A stretch of DNA of 64,000 nucleotides from Ruegeria sp. R13_0 (GTDB lineage: Bacteria > Pseudomonadota > Alphaproteobacteria > Rhodobacterales > Rhodobacteraceae): the NCBI RefSeq assembly GCF_017743995.1, contig NZ_JAGHRB010000011.1, positions 62,001-126,000 of the forward strand, written 5' to 3'. The stretch's first letter is position 1; each line of letters begins with the position of its first letter. A model generated the notes under the pieces. The model made no database searches. It had not been told where the DNA came from and was given only the letters and a program-made list of their open reading frames with translations. A program made the translations under genes and the position numbers. Positions 54,961 to 63,713 of the stretch are shown here, in pieces.

Positions 54961-56058
54961 TCACGTGTTGAAAAGGAAGTGCATGACATCGCCGTCCTTG
55001 ACGATGTAGCCCTTGCCCTCAGCCCGCATCTTGCCTGCCTCTTTTGCGCCCTGCTCGCCATTGGCAGCAATGTAGTCGTCATAGGCGATGGTCTCGGCGC
55101 GGATGAAGCCCTTTTCGAAATCCCCATGGATCACACCAGCGGCCTGCGGTGCGGCGGTGCCGGTGCGGATGGTCCAGGCGCGGGCCTCTTTTGGGCCGAC
55201 GGTGAAATAGGTCTCCAGCTTGAGCAGATCGTAACCGGCGCGGATCAGACGGTCGAGGCCGGGTTCTTCCAGACCCATTTCGCTTAAGAACATCTCAGCC
55301 TCGTCCTCTTCCAGCAGGCTGATCTCTTCTTCGATCTTGGCGCTGATGATGACGTGGGAATTGCCCTGCGCCGCGGCCATTTCGGCCACCTTGGCGGAGT
55401 ACTCGTTGCCCTCAGCCGCTTCTTCCTCGGACACGTTGCAGACGTAAAGCACAGGCTTTGTTGTCAGAAGCTGTAGCATCTTCCAGGCCTTGGCGTCTTC
55501 GTCCGAGACCTCAACCAGACGCGCGGGCTTGCCGTTCTCCAGCATTTCCTGCGCAGTGGCCAGCAGGCGGTCCTGCTGTTGCGCCTCTTTGTCGTTACCT
55601 TTCAACTTGCGCACCAGATTGGCGCGGCGCTTTTCGATGCTTTCCAGATCGGCCAGCATCAGTTCGGTCTCGATCGTGTCGGCATCGGCAACCGGGTCAA
55701 CGCGACCATCCACATGGGTCACATCGCCGTCTTCGAAACAGCGCAGCACATGGGCGATAGCGTCAGTCTCGCGGATATTGGCCAGAAACTGGTTGCCCAG
55801 CCCTTCACCTTTCGAGGCCCCCTTCACCAGACCGGCGATATCCACAAAGGTCATCCGCGTCGGGATGATTTGCTTCGAGGCCGCAATCGCCGCCAGTTTG
55901 TCCAAGCGGTCATCAGGGACAGCCACGTCGCCCACATTGGGCTCGATGGTGCAGAACGGGAAATTCGCGGCCTGAGCGGCTGCGGTTTTGGTCAGCGCGT
56001 TGAAGAGGGTCGACTTGCCCACATTCGGCAAACCCACGATTCCCATTTTAAAGCCCAT
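54961..56058 (-). CDS. ychF: redox-responsive ATPase YchF
   Basis: YchF (OLA1 family) is a ribosome-associated ATPase of the Obg-like P-loop group. The 365-residue protein has GLPNVGKS (9-16), a central coiled-coil domain and a C-terminal TGS-like domain ending VKDGDVMHFLFN. The start at 56058 has AGGAG six nt upstream. The related G4 motif is NVSEE rather than NKxD, the usual reason for ATP preference. Confidence 0.95.
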   Translation of the reverse strand: MGFKMGIVGLPNVGKSTLFNALTKTAAAQAANFPFCTIEPNVGDVAVPDDRLDKLAAIAASKQIIPTRMTFVDIAGLVKGASKGEGLGNQFLANIRETDAIAHVLRCFEDGDVTHVDGRVDPVADADTIETELMLADLESIEKRRANLVRKLKGNDKEAQQQDRLLATAQEMLENGKPARLVEVSDEDAKAWKMLQLLTTKPVLYVCNVSEEEAAEGNEYSAKVAEMAAAQGNSHVIISAKIEEEISLLEEDEAEMFLSEMGLEEPGLDRLIRAGYDLLKLETYFTVGPKEARAWTIRTGTAAPQAAGVIHGDFEKGFIRAETIAYDDYIAANGEQGAKEAGKMRAEGKGYIVKDGDVMHFLFNT

Positions 56059-56257
56059 GACGGTCTCCTGATGCTTTTCGCGGCTGCTTCTAGGCGGGTC
56101 AGGGTGAATGCGCAAGCCAATGTGGGTGAAGGGCACCTTTCGCCCTCACGCTGTGTTCACAATTTTGTTCCCCCATCGTGTCCTCAGGTGCATTGAAAAG
56201 AGGCCTCTGGAATAAACACCTGAAAAGGAACATCAAAGACCAAGCGGAAATGCTCCC

Positions 56258-56746
56258 ATGAAGAAAATCCTCGCTCTATCGGCTGCTCTGGCCTTAAGCG
56301 CCGGAATGGCGCATGCCCAATCCATTATTCTTGGGGCTGGATTCGCAGACTTCTCGGACAGCGATGCGGATGATCATGCATTGATCGCGCTGGAGTATCA
56401 GCACCGCCCGTTTCATCAGGCCACCCGGTTTAGCGTTGGGTGGGGGGCAGCCCTGTCGATCGACGAAGCGGGCGATACCCATATCGGCGCGGGTCTGGTT
56501 GGTCTCTATTCTCTGAACGACCGCTGGTTTCTGGAAGGCAGCGTTATGCCCGGCTACTTTTCCGAAGCCGATGAGCTGAACGATCTGGGCGGCAGCTTTC
56601 AGATCCGAAGTCTTCTTGGGGTAGGTTACACGCTGGACAACGGCAACAAGGTGTCGCTGGCCATCACCCACAAATCCAACGCCAGCACGCAAGAGGATAA
56701 TCCGGGCGTCAACGCCCTGCTTTTCCGCTATCACTTCGCGTTCTGA
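56258..56746 (+). CDS. acyloxyacyl hydrolase, PagL-like lipid A deacylase
   Basis: The 162-residue outer-membrane protein has a signal peptide (cleavage at AHAQS) and a beta-barrel pattern. The ITHKSNAST segment near residue 137 contains His and Ser of the PagL catalytic site, and it ends with aromatic residue Phe. PagL removes the 3-O acyl chain of lipid A. The identity is by motif; the family is very variable. Confidence 0.8.
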   Translation: MKKILALSAALALSAGMAHAQSIILGAGFADFSDSDADDHALIALEYQHRPFHQATRFSVGWGAALSIDEAGDTHIGAGLVGLYSLNDRWFLEGSVMPGYFSEADELNDLGGSFQIRSLLGVGYTLDNGNKVSLAITHKSNASTQEDNPGVNALLFRYHFAF

Positions 56747-56825
56747 GAGTTTGCGGCCGCGGCGGGATTGATTTTCGGCAAAACTTTCTGCACATCAGGT
56801 CCGAACCTGACTGCAAGGACATGCC

Positions 56826-57617
56826 ATGACCCGTATCGACGCCAAGTTTGCCGCTCTGAAAGCCGAGGGGAAAAAGGCCTTTGTCGCCTATGTGATGGCA
56901 GGCGACCCAGACTATGAAACCTCGCTTGAGGTTGTCAAAGGGCTGCCGGGTGCGGGCGTGGACGTGATTGAGCTTGGCCTGCCCTTTACCGACCCGATGG
57001 CGGATGGACCGACGATCCAGCTTGCAGGTCAGCGCGCCTTGGATGGCGGTATGACTCTGCAGCGCACGCTGGATCTGGCGCGCACGTTCCGGGAAACCGA
57101 TGACACGACGCCGATTGTCCTGATGGGCTACTACAATCCGATCTACAACCGCGGCGTCGAAACGTTTCTGGAAGATGCCAAAGCTGCAGGCATAGACGGG
57201 CTGATCGTCGTCGACCTGCCCCCGGAAGAAGACGAGGAGCTTTGCCTGCCAGCCCAAGCCGCCGGTCTGAACTTCATCCGCCTCGCGACACCAACCACCG
57301 ACGACAAACGCCTGCCGCGCGTGCTGCAGAACACCTCGGGCTTTGTTTACTACGTCTCGATCACCGGAATCACCGGAGCGGCTGAGGCGCAGGCCACCAA
57401 TGTTGGCCCCGAGGTTGCCCGGATCAAATCTGCTACCGATCTGCCTGTCATTGTCGGCTTTGGCATCAACACACCCGAGAAATCGCAAGCCATCGCCTCG
57501 GTCGCGGATGGCGCGGTTGTTGGCTCGGCTATCGTCAGCCAGATCGGCGCGGGCAAGCCAGTGGCCGAGGTGCTGGATTTCGTGAAGTCCCTCGCGGATG
57601 GTGCACATTCCGCATAA
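56826..57617 (+). CDS. trpA: tryptophan synthase alpha chain
   Basis: TrpA splits indole-3-glycerol phosphate to indole. The 263-residue product has catalytic Glu49 and Asp60 in [19 protein letters not shown], then MGYYNPIYN and the C-terminal [11 protein letters not shown]. It is not adjacent to trpB, which is about 5 kb away on the opposite strand. A strong terminator follows. Confidence 0.96.
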   Translation: MTRIDAKFAALKAEGKKAFVAYVMAGDPDYETSLEVVKGLPGAGVDVIELGLPFTDPMADGPTIQLAGQRALDGGMTLQRTLDLARTFRETDDTTPIVLMGYYNPIYNRGVETFLEDAKAAGIDGLIVVDLPPEEDEELCLPAQAAGLNFIRLATPTTDDKRLPRVLQNTSGFVYYVSITGITGAAEAQATNVGPEVARIKSATDLPVIVGFGINTPEKSQAIASVADGAVVGSAIVSQIGAGKPVAEVLDFVKSLADGAHSA

Positions 57618-57643
57618 GCCCTGACGATCAGGTTGCTTTTGAG

Positions 57644-57675
57644 ACGCGGCTGACCTGGAACAGCCGCGTTTTTTT
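57644..57675 (+). terminator. intrinsic terminator of trpA
   Basis: ACGCGGCTG (57644-57652) pairs with CAGCCGCGT (57661-57669) with an 8-base loop and a run of seven T. A textbook terminator. Confidence 0.9.
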
Positions 57676-57720
57676 GATCTCGCGATAGCGTTGCGAAACA
57701 GCCCTCTGGCCGGTTACACA

Positions 57721-57751
57721 GTTCGGGACAACTCAAGGAAGGTTCCCGAAC
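57721..57751 (+). promoter_or_regulatory. inverted repeat around the lldD ribosome-binding site
   Basis: GTTCGGGA (57721-57728) and TCCCGAAC (57744-57751) are exact complements, 15 bp apart. The ribosome site AAGGAAGG (57735-57742) lies in the loop, and the ATG follows directly at 57752. The hairpin in the mRNA could affect translation initiation, or the DNA palindrome could be an operator. Confidence 0.45.
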
Positions 57752-58918
57752 ATGCCCGTGATTACGACGATTGAAGACCTGCGCCGGATCTACGAACGCC
57801 GTGTGCCGCGCATGTTCTATGACTATGCGGAAAGCGGTAGCTGGACCGAGCAAACCTTCCGCGAAAACAGTTCGGATTTCGAGAAAATCCGCCTGCGCCA
57901 AAGGGTGGCCGTAGATATGGCAGGCCGGTCGACCGCGTCGCAGATGATTGGAGAAGACGTGGCGCTTCCGGTTGCGCTTGCCCCTGTCGGCTTGACCGGC
58001 ATGCAACACGCGGACGGGGAAATGAAGGCCGCCAAGGCAGCCGAGGAATTCGGCGTTCCTTTCACTCTTTCCACAATGTCGATCAACTCAATCGAAGATG
58101 TAGCGGAATACACTACCAAGCCGTTCTGGTTCCAGCTCTACACAATGAAGGACGAAGACTATGTCAGCCGCCTGATCCAGCGGGCCAAGGATGCCAAATG
58201 CTCCGCACTGGTGATTACGCTGGATCTGCAGATTCTGGGTCAACGCCACAAAGACCTGAAGAACGGCCTTTCAGCCCCGCCGAAACTCACACCCAAAACC
58301 ATCGCCAACCTGATGACAAAATGGTCGTGGGGAATCGAGATGCTGCAAGCCAAACGGCGTGAGTTTGGCAACATCGTCGGCCATGTCGAAGGTATCTCCG
58401 ACGCCTCATCCTTAGGCGCGTGGACGGCTGAGCAATTCGACCCCAGCCTCGACTGGAAAAAGGTCGAAAAGTTGATGGAGCAATGGGGCGGCAAAGTGAT
58501 TCTGAAAGGCATACTCGACGCCGAAGACGCCAAGATGGCCGCCAAACTCGGCGCGGACGCCATCATTGTGTCGAATCACGGGGGCCGCCAATTGGACGGT
58601 GCGCTGAGTTCAATCCGCATGCTGCCCGAGATCATGGACGCTGTCGGCGGCGATGTCGAAGTGCACCTGGACAGCGGCATCCGTTCAGGTCAGGACGTCC
58701 TCAAGGCTTTGGCACTGGGGGCAAAGGGCACCTATATCGGCCGCGCTTTCGTCTATGGGCTAGGCGCGATGGGTCAATCCGGCGTGACGACCGCCTTGGA
58801 CGTCATTCAGAAGGAGCTTGATACCACGATGGCCCTGTGCGGCGAGCGCAATGTCGCAGATCTGGGTCGCCATAACCTGCTTGTGCCCGATGATTTCGGC
58901 GGGCGCTGGCAAAGCTGA
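57752..58918 (+). CDS. lldD: alpha-hydroxy-acid oxidising FMN enzyme (L-lactate dehydrogenase family)
   Basis: The 388-residue protein is FMN-dependent and typical of LldD: the N-terminal RRVPRMFYDYAESGSWTE, a PVALAPVGLTGMQHADGE loop, LDLQILGQRHKDLKNG and SNHGGRQLDGA with the catalytic His, then DSGIRSGQDVLKALALGAKG. Oxidation of L-lactate to pyruvate is most likely; mandelate or glycolate relatives cannot be excluded. The gene is preceded by a hairpin-embedded ribosome site. Confidence 0.9.
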   Translation: MPVITTIEDLRRIYERRVPRMFYDYAESGSWTEQTFRENSSDFEKIRLRQRVAVDMAGRSTASQMIGEDVALPVALAPVGLTGMQHADGEMKAAKAAEEFGVPFTLSTMSINSIEDVAEYTTKPFWFQLYTMKDEDYVSRLIQRAKDAKCSALVITLDLQILGQRHKDLKNGLSAPPKLTPKTIANLMTKWSWGIEMLQAKRREFGNIVGHVEGISDASSLGAWTAEQFDPSLDWKKVEKLMEQWGGKVILKGILDAEDAKMAAKLGADAIIVSNHGGRQLDGALSSIRMLPEIMDAVGGDVEVHLDSGIRSGQDVLKALALGAKGTYIGRAFVYGLGAMGQSGVTTALDVIQKELDTTMALCGERNVADLGRHNLLVPDDFGGRWQS

Positions 58919-58925
58919 GCCGTCC

Positions 58926-59056
58926 AGGGGGCGCTGCCCCCGCCGCCCCTGAAGGGGCGACTCCCCCGAGGTATTTTTGAACAGAAGAAGCAACGGGGGC
59001 TTCGCATCTTCTTCTGTTTGAAAATACCTCGGAGCGCGAGGCAGAGCCTCGCAAAA
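58926..59056. repeat. composite hairpin repeat between lldD and L25
   Basis: It consists of GGGGGC-GCT-GCCCCC (58927-58941), GCCCCT-GA-AGGGGC (58945-58958), a 23-bp inverted repeat (58968-58990 with 59008-59030, two mismatches; arms GAGGTATTTTT... and ...AAAATACCTC) and GCGAGGC-AGA-GCCTCGC (59036-59052). The last 49 nt match 26899-26947 at 47 of 49 positions. It is likely a Roseobacter-type dispersed intergenic repeat that can act as a terminator on either strand. Confidence 0.65.
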
Positions 59057-59152
59057 TACTGCTTTCCAAACCGTAAGAAACAAGCTAAGGACGCGGCTTC
59101 ACGCGGGCATACAGCCTTGGAGGATGCCCGCCCTAACATTGGAGAATATATC

Positions 59153-59806
59153 ATGGCTGGAGAGATTCCTGATCTCGTAGCTCTGGAACGGACGGGGACA
59201 GGCAAGGGCGCCGCTCGTCAGACCCGCCGCGAAGGCATGGTTCCGGGCGTTGTGTTTGGTGGCGACAAAGATCCGCTGGCGATCAAAATCCCGTTCAACG
59301 AACTGTTCAAGCGCCTGAAAGCAGGCCGGTTCAAGTCGACCCTGTGGAACCTGAAGGTTGAGGGCCACGAGGACGTCCGCGTCATCTGCCGCGACGTTCA
59401 GCGTGACGTCGTCAAAGACCTGCCGACCCACCTGGACCTGATGCGCCTGCGTCGGACCACCAAGATCGCGCTGTTCATCCCGGTTGAGTTCGTCAACGAA
59501 GAAGCGGCCCCCGGCATCAAGAAGGGCGGCGTTCTGACTGTTGTCCGCCCTGAGGTCGAACTGGTCTGCACCGCCGGTGATATCCCTGAGAAGATCACCA
59601 TCGACCTGACCGGTCTGAACATCAACGACGTTGTCACCATCTCGTCGGTCGACCTGCCTGCCGGTACCAAGCCAACCATCGACCGTGACTTCGTGATCGC
59701 CAACATCTCGGCTCCGACCGGTCTGTCGGCCAGCGACGACGAAGACGGCGAAGAAGTGGCCGCAGACGAAGTTGAAGTCGTCGGCCAGGAAGAAGCTGAA
59801 GAATAA
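59153..59806 (+). CDS. rplY: 50S ribosomal protein L25/general stress protein Ctc
   Basis: The 217-residue L25 of the TL5/Ctc long type binds 5S rRNA through its N-terminal domain ([13 protein letters not shown]) and has a C-terminal beta domain followed by an acidic tail ([23 protein letters not shown]). The start at 59153 has GGAG 8 nt upstream; an earlier frame runs through the repeat. It is followed by a strong terminator. Confidence 0.95.
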   Translation: MAGEIPDLVALERTGTGKGAARQTRREGMVPGVVFGGDKDPLAIKIPFNELFKRLKAGRFKSTLWNLKVEGHEDVRVICRDVQRDVVKDLPTHLDLMRLRRTTKIALFIPVEFVNEEAAPGIKKGGVLTVVRPEVELVCTAGDIPEKITIDLTGLNINDVVTISSVDLPAGTKPTIDRDFVIANISAPTGLSASDDEDGEEVAADEVEVVGQEEAEE

Positions 59807-59835
59807 ATCCGAACTCGAATTGTCGGATTGTGAAG

Positions 59836-59866
59836 CGGGGCCTAATATCGGGCCCCGTTTTCTTTT
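59836..59866 (+). terminator. intrinsic terminator of rplY
   Basis: CGGGGCC (59836-59842) pairs with GGCCCCG (59851-59857), with TTTTCTTTT after it. Confidence 0.88.
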
Positions 59867-59943
59867 GGCACCGGGCTGGAAAACGGATGCCATTTCATGC
59901 CATCACCCCTCTGCGCTGAAGGCATGCGAAAGAGGATTGAGGC

Positions 59944-60627
59944 ATGAAGCTATTTGTCGGATTGGGGAACCCGGGATCGAAATATGCCCGCAACCGGCAC
60001 AATATCGGCTTCATGGCGCTTGACCGGATTGCCGATGATCACGGTTTCTCCCCTTGGAAATCCAAGTTTCAGGCCGAGATTGCTGAAGGGCGTCTTGGGC
60101 ACGAAAAGGTGCTTCTGATCAAGCCGCAGACTTACATGAATCGCTCGGGTCAATCCGTGGGCGAGGCGATGCGGTTCTACAAGCTCGACTCAACCGACGT
60201 GACCGTTTTCCATGACGAGTTGGACCTTGCGCCCGGCAAGGTGCGGGTCAAGGCGGGCGGTGGTCATGCCGGGCACAACGGGCTGCGATCCATTCATGAA
60301 CATATCAGCCCGGCCTATGATCGGGTGCGTTTGGGCATCGGGCATCCCGGACGGAAAGAGATGGTCTCGCCCTATGTTCTGGGTGATTTTGCCAAAGCCG
60401 ATGGGGACTGGCTGGAGGACGTGTTGCGCGGCGTTGCAGATGGCGCGGGCCATCTTGCGGATGGTGACGGCGGCAAGTTCATGAATGCGGTGGCTTTGCA
60501 TACTGCGCCGCCCCGCTCTTCCACCTCGCCAAAGCCCGAAAAATCGGCCCCAAAACCCGAGGCGAAGCCTGTGCCCGAAGACGATAACCGCTCGGCCATG
60601 CAAAAGCTGTTGGACAAGTTCAAATAG
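59944..60627 (+). CDS. pth: peptidyl-tRNA hydrolase
   Basis: Pth releases tRNA from prematurely ended peptidyl-tRNA. The 227-residue product has Asn10 and catalytic His19 in [16 protein letters not shown], the FHDELDL motif and [13 protein letters not shown]. The C-terminal Lys/Pro-rich tail is an extension common in alphaproteobacteria. rplY and pth are neighbours in many bacteria. Confidence 0.96.
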   Translation: MKLFVGLGNPGSKYARNRHNIGFMALDRIADDHGFSPWKSKFQAEIAEGRLGHEKVLLIKPQTYMNRSGQSVGEAMRFYKLDSTDVTVFHDELDLAPGKVRVKAGGGHAGHNGLRSIHEHISPAYDRVRLGIGHPGRKEMVSPYVLGDFAKADGDWLEDVLRGVADGAGHLADGDGGKFMNAVALHTAPPRSSTSPKPEKSAPKPEAKPVPEDDNRSAMQKLLDKFK

Positions 60628-60708
60628 CCTGCGCCCTTGGTGCCGTAAGGTCTTGATTGCGGAATGCGGCGTCTCGCGCTCCTATACCAACGGAGAGGGA
60701 GGCATTTC

Positions 60709-61872
60709 ATGAAAGCTCTGTTCAAATGGGTGTTGCGGATTACTCTGGCACTGGTGCTGGCCGCAGTGGTTGTCGGCGTCTGGAAACGCGAAGAAATTCA
60801 GCGCCTCTTGGCCGTGAACTCTTTGTTTTCCGAAGAGAAGATCGTCCAGAATTTCTCTCATATGGATGAGGCTTTCCTGACCGCCAATCTGCCCCGAGGC
60901 AATGGCCCAACGTGGGAGCTGCCCTACGGCCCCGGCTTTGACCTTCCCGAAGGGACCGATGACTGGATCGAGGATCGCGCGGTGACCTCGCTTCTGGTGA
61001 TGCAGGACGGTCAGATCAGGTTCGAAGAATATTATCTGGGGACAGGTCCCGACGACCGCCGGATCTCCTGGTCGGTCGCCAAAAGCTATCTTTCGGCGCT
61101 TCTGGGGATTCTGCTGGACGAAGGCGCGATCACATCGCTGGACGACCCGGTGGTGAAATACGCGCCCTACCTGACCGACAGTGCCTATGAGACAGCCTCG
61201 ATCCGCAATGTGCTGAACATGGCCAGCGGGGTAGTCTTTGATGAGGACTATTTTGACCCGAACTCCGACATCAATCGGATGGGCCGCGTTTTGGCGCTCG
61301 GCGGTGAGTTGGATGATTTTACCATAGCGCTAAAGGACAGCTTCGCCGAACCCGGAGAGCGCTGGCAATATGTGTCGATCGACACCCATGTCATCGGCAT
61401 GGTGATCCGGGGGGCCACCGGGCGCAGCGTCACGGAGCTGATGACCGAGAAGATCGTCCAGCCCTTGGGGCTGGAACGTGACGGTTACTATGTCACCGAC
61501 GGGGCTGGCGTGGCTTTTGTACTGGGTGGTCTGAACTTCACCACGCGCGACTTCGCGCGGTTCGGCCAGGTGATCCTGCAAGGCGGAGAGCATGACGGCG
61601 AGCAGCTGGTGCCCGCGGAATGGATCAAGGAATCGACCTGGCCCAGCGCCCCAACCGAGCCGGGAAAAATCGGTTACGGCTATCAGTGGTGGATTCCCGT
61701 TGGCGCGCATGAAGGAGAATTTCTAGCCCGCGGGGTCTATGGGCAATATATGTATTTCGACCAGCCTCGTGGCGTTCTGATCATGACAACCGGCGCGGAT
61801 CGCAAATTCCGTGATCCAGGCGTCAACGAACAGAATGTCGAAATGTTCCGCAGTATTGCGCAAAGCCTGTAA
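60709..61872 (+). CDS. serine hydrolase (beta-lactamase/esterase fold)
   Basis: The 387-residue protein has an N-terminal membrane anchor or signal helix (FKWVLRITLALVLAAVVVGV) and a class C beta-lactamase-like domain with SVAK at about 122-125 as the SxxK active site, the YVSIDTH segment as the likely YxN-equivalent, and a late GYGYQWWIP. Such proteins are esterases, peptidases or penicillin-binding relatives; a true antibiotic-resistance role is not indicated. The start at 60709 follows GGGAGG. Confidence 0.85.
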   Translation: MKALFKWVLRITLALVLAAVVVGVWKREEIQRLLAVNSLFSEEKIVQNFSHMDEAFLTANLPRGNGPTWELPYGPGFDLPEGTDDWIEDRAVTSLLVMQDGQIRFEEYYLGTGPDDRRISWSVAKSYLSALLGILLDEGAITSLDDPVVKYAPYLTDSAYETASIRNVLNMASGVVFDEDYFDPNSDINRMGRVLALGGELDDFTIALKDSFAEPGERWQYVSIDTHVIGMVIRGATGRSVTELMTEKIVQPLGLERDGYYVTDGAGVAFVLGGLNFTTRDFARFGQVILQGGEHDGEQLVPAEWIKESTWPSAPTEPGKIGYGYQWWIPVGAHEGEFLARGVYGQYMYFDQPRGVLIMTTGADRKFRDPGVNEQNVEMFRSIAQSL

Positions 61873-61882
61873 GGTGAGCCTT

Positions 61883-62260
61883 ATGGAGAAAGAAGACAGC
61901 ATCAATGTTCTCGGCGGGGTTCTAGCCGATTGCTCGAAAGACCCGTTAACTGGGTTCTTCCGGGACGGCGCCTGCAACACCTGCATCGAGGATCAGGGCA
62001 GCCACACTGTCTGCGCCGTCATGACGGCTGAGTTTCTGGCTTATTCGAAATACGTTGGCAACGACCTCAGCACCCCTCGACCCGAGTTCAACTTTCCGGG
62101 CCTCAACCCCGGGGACAGCTGGTGTCTTTGCGCCGGTCGCTTCCTTCAGGCGCATGACGAAGGCTGTGCGCCCAAGGTCCATCTTGAGGCCACGCATCAG
62201 CGCGCACTTGAGATCGTGCCGCTGGACATCCTGCGTCAACACGCAGCGCGCGCCAATTAA
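61883..62260 (+). CDS. DUF2237 family protein
   Basis: The 125-residue protein fits DUF2237: NVLGGVLADCSKDPLTGFFRDGACNTC, GSHTVCAVMTAEFL, GDSWCLCAGRFLQA, with several conserved cysteines. The function is unknown. The start at 61883 has AAGGTGAG upstream. It is 10 bp downstream of the serine hydrolase gene, so the two are probably co-transcribed. Confidence 0.88.
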   Translation: MEKEDSINVLGGVLADCSKDPLTGFFRDGACNTCIEDQGSHTVCAVMTAEFLAYSKYVGNDLSTPRPEFNFPGLNPGDSWCLCAGRFLQAHDEGCAPKVHLEATHQRALEIVPLDILRQHAARAN

Positions 62261-62353
62261 GGGCGGAAGGGGACCACGAAGACATCATACGAGCGGGATG
62301 GCACCGCCGCAGATCGAGCGGTTCAAAACCGTCCTGCAAGAGGGCTAAAGAAA

Positions 62354-62378
62354 AACCGGCCCCTTCTCGGGGCCGGTT
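62354..62378. terminator. bidirectional terminator between DUF2237 gene and trpB
   Basis: AACCGGCCCC (62354-62363) pairs with GGGGCCGGTT (62369-62378) around TTCTC. On the minus strand TTTTTCTTT follows, so it ends trpB; on the plus strand the T tract is weaker. Confidence 0.85.
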
Positions 62379-62397
62379 CCATTCTGTTGATCGAAGA

Positions 62398-63645
62398 CTA
62401 GTCTGCCGTGCGGCCTTCGGTGTCCGACATGTCGAAGTTCAGGTATTTGGCGACGGTCTGCACATCCTTGTCGCCACGTCCGCACATATTCATGCAGATC
62501 AGGTGATCCTTCGGCAGATCCGGTGCGATCTTCATCACATGGGCCAGCGCGTGGCTGGGCTCCAGCGCCGGGATGATGCCTTCGGTGGCACAGCAGAGCT
62601 GGAACGCCTCAAGGGCTTCTTTGTCGGTAATGGCGACATAGTTCGCGCGACCGATATCGTTCAACCATGAATGCTCGGGCCCGATGCCCGGATAATCCAG
62701 ACCGGCCGAGATCGAATAGCCTTCTAGGATCTGGCCGTCATCGTCCTGCAACAGATAGGTCCGGTTGCCATGCAGCACGCCCGGACGACCACCAGTCAAT
62801 GAGGCGCAATGCTCCATCTTCTCGTTCACGCCTTTGCCACCGGCTTCGACGCCGATGATGTTGACCTCTTTGTCGTCGAGGAACGGGTAGAACAGGCCCA
62901 TCGCGTTCGAGCCTCCGCCGATGGCAGCGATGATCGTGTCGGGCAGACGGCCTTCGGCCTTCATCATCTGCTCTTTGGCTTCCTTGCCAATGATCGACTG
63001 GAAGTCGCGAACCATAGCCGGGTACGGGTGCGGACCGGCCACTGTGCCGATGCAGTAGAACGTATCGCGCACATTCGTCACCCAGTCGCGCAGCGCGTCG
63101 TTCATCGCGTCCTTCAGCGTCCCACGGCCTGAGGTCACCGGAATCACCTCGGCCCCCAGCAGACGCATGCGGAATACGTTGGGCGCCTGGCGCTGCACGT
63201 CATGAGCACCCATGTAGACGATACATTTCAGGCCAAACTTGGCGCAGACGGTGGCCGTGGCCACACCATGCTGCCCTGCCCCGGTTTCCGCGATGATCCG
63301 GGTCTTGCCCATGCGGCGCGCCAGAATGATCTGGCCCAGCACGTTGTTGATCTTATGCGCGCCCGTGTGGTTCAGCTCATCACGTTTGAGGTAAATCTTC
63401 GCCCCACCCAGATGCTCGGTAAGGCGCTCGGCGTAGTACAGAGGCGACGGGCGGCCCACATAGTTTGCCCACAGATCGTCCATCTCGGCCCAGAACGTCG
63501 GATCATCCTTGGCTTTGTCATATTCCTCTTCCAGCGACAGGATCAGCGGCATCAGCGTCTCGCTGACAAAACGCCCGCCGAAAATGCCAAAACGCCCCTG
63601 TTCGTCAGGGCCGGACATGAAGGAATTGAAAAGATCGTTGGCCAT
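62398..63645 (-). CDS. trpB: tryptophan synthase beta chain
   Basis: TrpB joins indole and serine to tryptophan with pyridoxal phosphate. The 415-residue protein has the PLP lysine Lys98 in [10 protein letters not shown], the phosphate-binding GGGSNAMG loop and [11 protein letters not shown] near 65. It starts at 63645, [12 protein letters not shown]. trpA is about 5 kb away on the opposite strand; no trpF is adjacent in the window. Confidence 0.97.
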   Translation of the reverse strand: MANDLFNSFMSGPDEQGRFGIFGGRFVSETLMPLILSLEEEYDKAKDDPTFWAEMDDLWANYVGRPSPLYYAERLTEHLGGAKIYLKRDELNHTGAHKINNVLGQIILARRMGKTRIIAETGAGQHGVATATVCAKFGLKCIVYMGAHDVQRQAPNVFRMRLLGAEVIPVTSGRGTLKDAMNDALRDWVTNVRDTFYCIGTVAGPHPYPAMVRDFQSIIGKEAKEQMMKAEGRLPDTIIAAIGGGSNAMGLFYPFLDDKEVNIIGVEAGGKGVNEKMEHCASLTGGRPGVLHGNRTYLLQDDDGQILEGYSISAGLDYPGIGPEHSWLNDIGRANYVAITDKEALEAFQLCCATEGIIPALEPSHALAHVMKIAPDLPKDHLICMNMCGRGDKDVQTVAKYLNFDMSDTEGRTAD

Positions 63646-63691
63646 GGAAGTCTCCCGCGTCGTATCCGTTGTTCATAGGAGGTAGCGGCAG

Positions 63692-63710
63692 GTTTTGCCA
63701 TGGGCAAAAC
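63692..63710 (-). terminator. possible terminator of the right-edge gene
   Basis: GTTTTGCC (63692-63699) and GGCAAAAC (63703-63710) form an 8-bp stem with a 3-base loop. It lies 3' of the truncated minus-strand gene and upstream of trpB. No clear T tract, so confidence is low. Confidence 0.4.
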
Positions 63711-63713
63711 GCC

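Noticed and set aside
60709-61872. Beta-lactamase-fold protein as antibiotic resistance gene
   Set aside because: SxxK alone is shared with esterases and peptidases; the sequence lacks clear class C KTG-type context and resistance gene surroundings.
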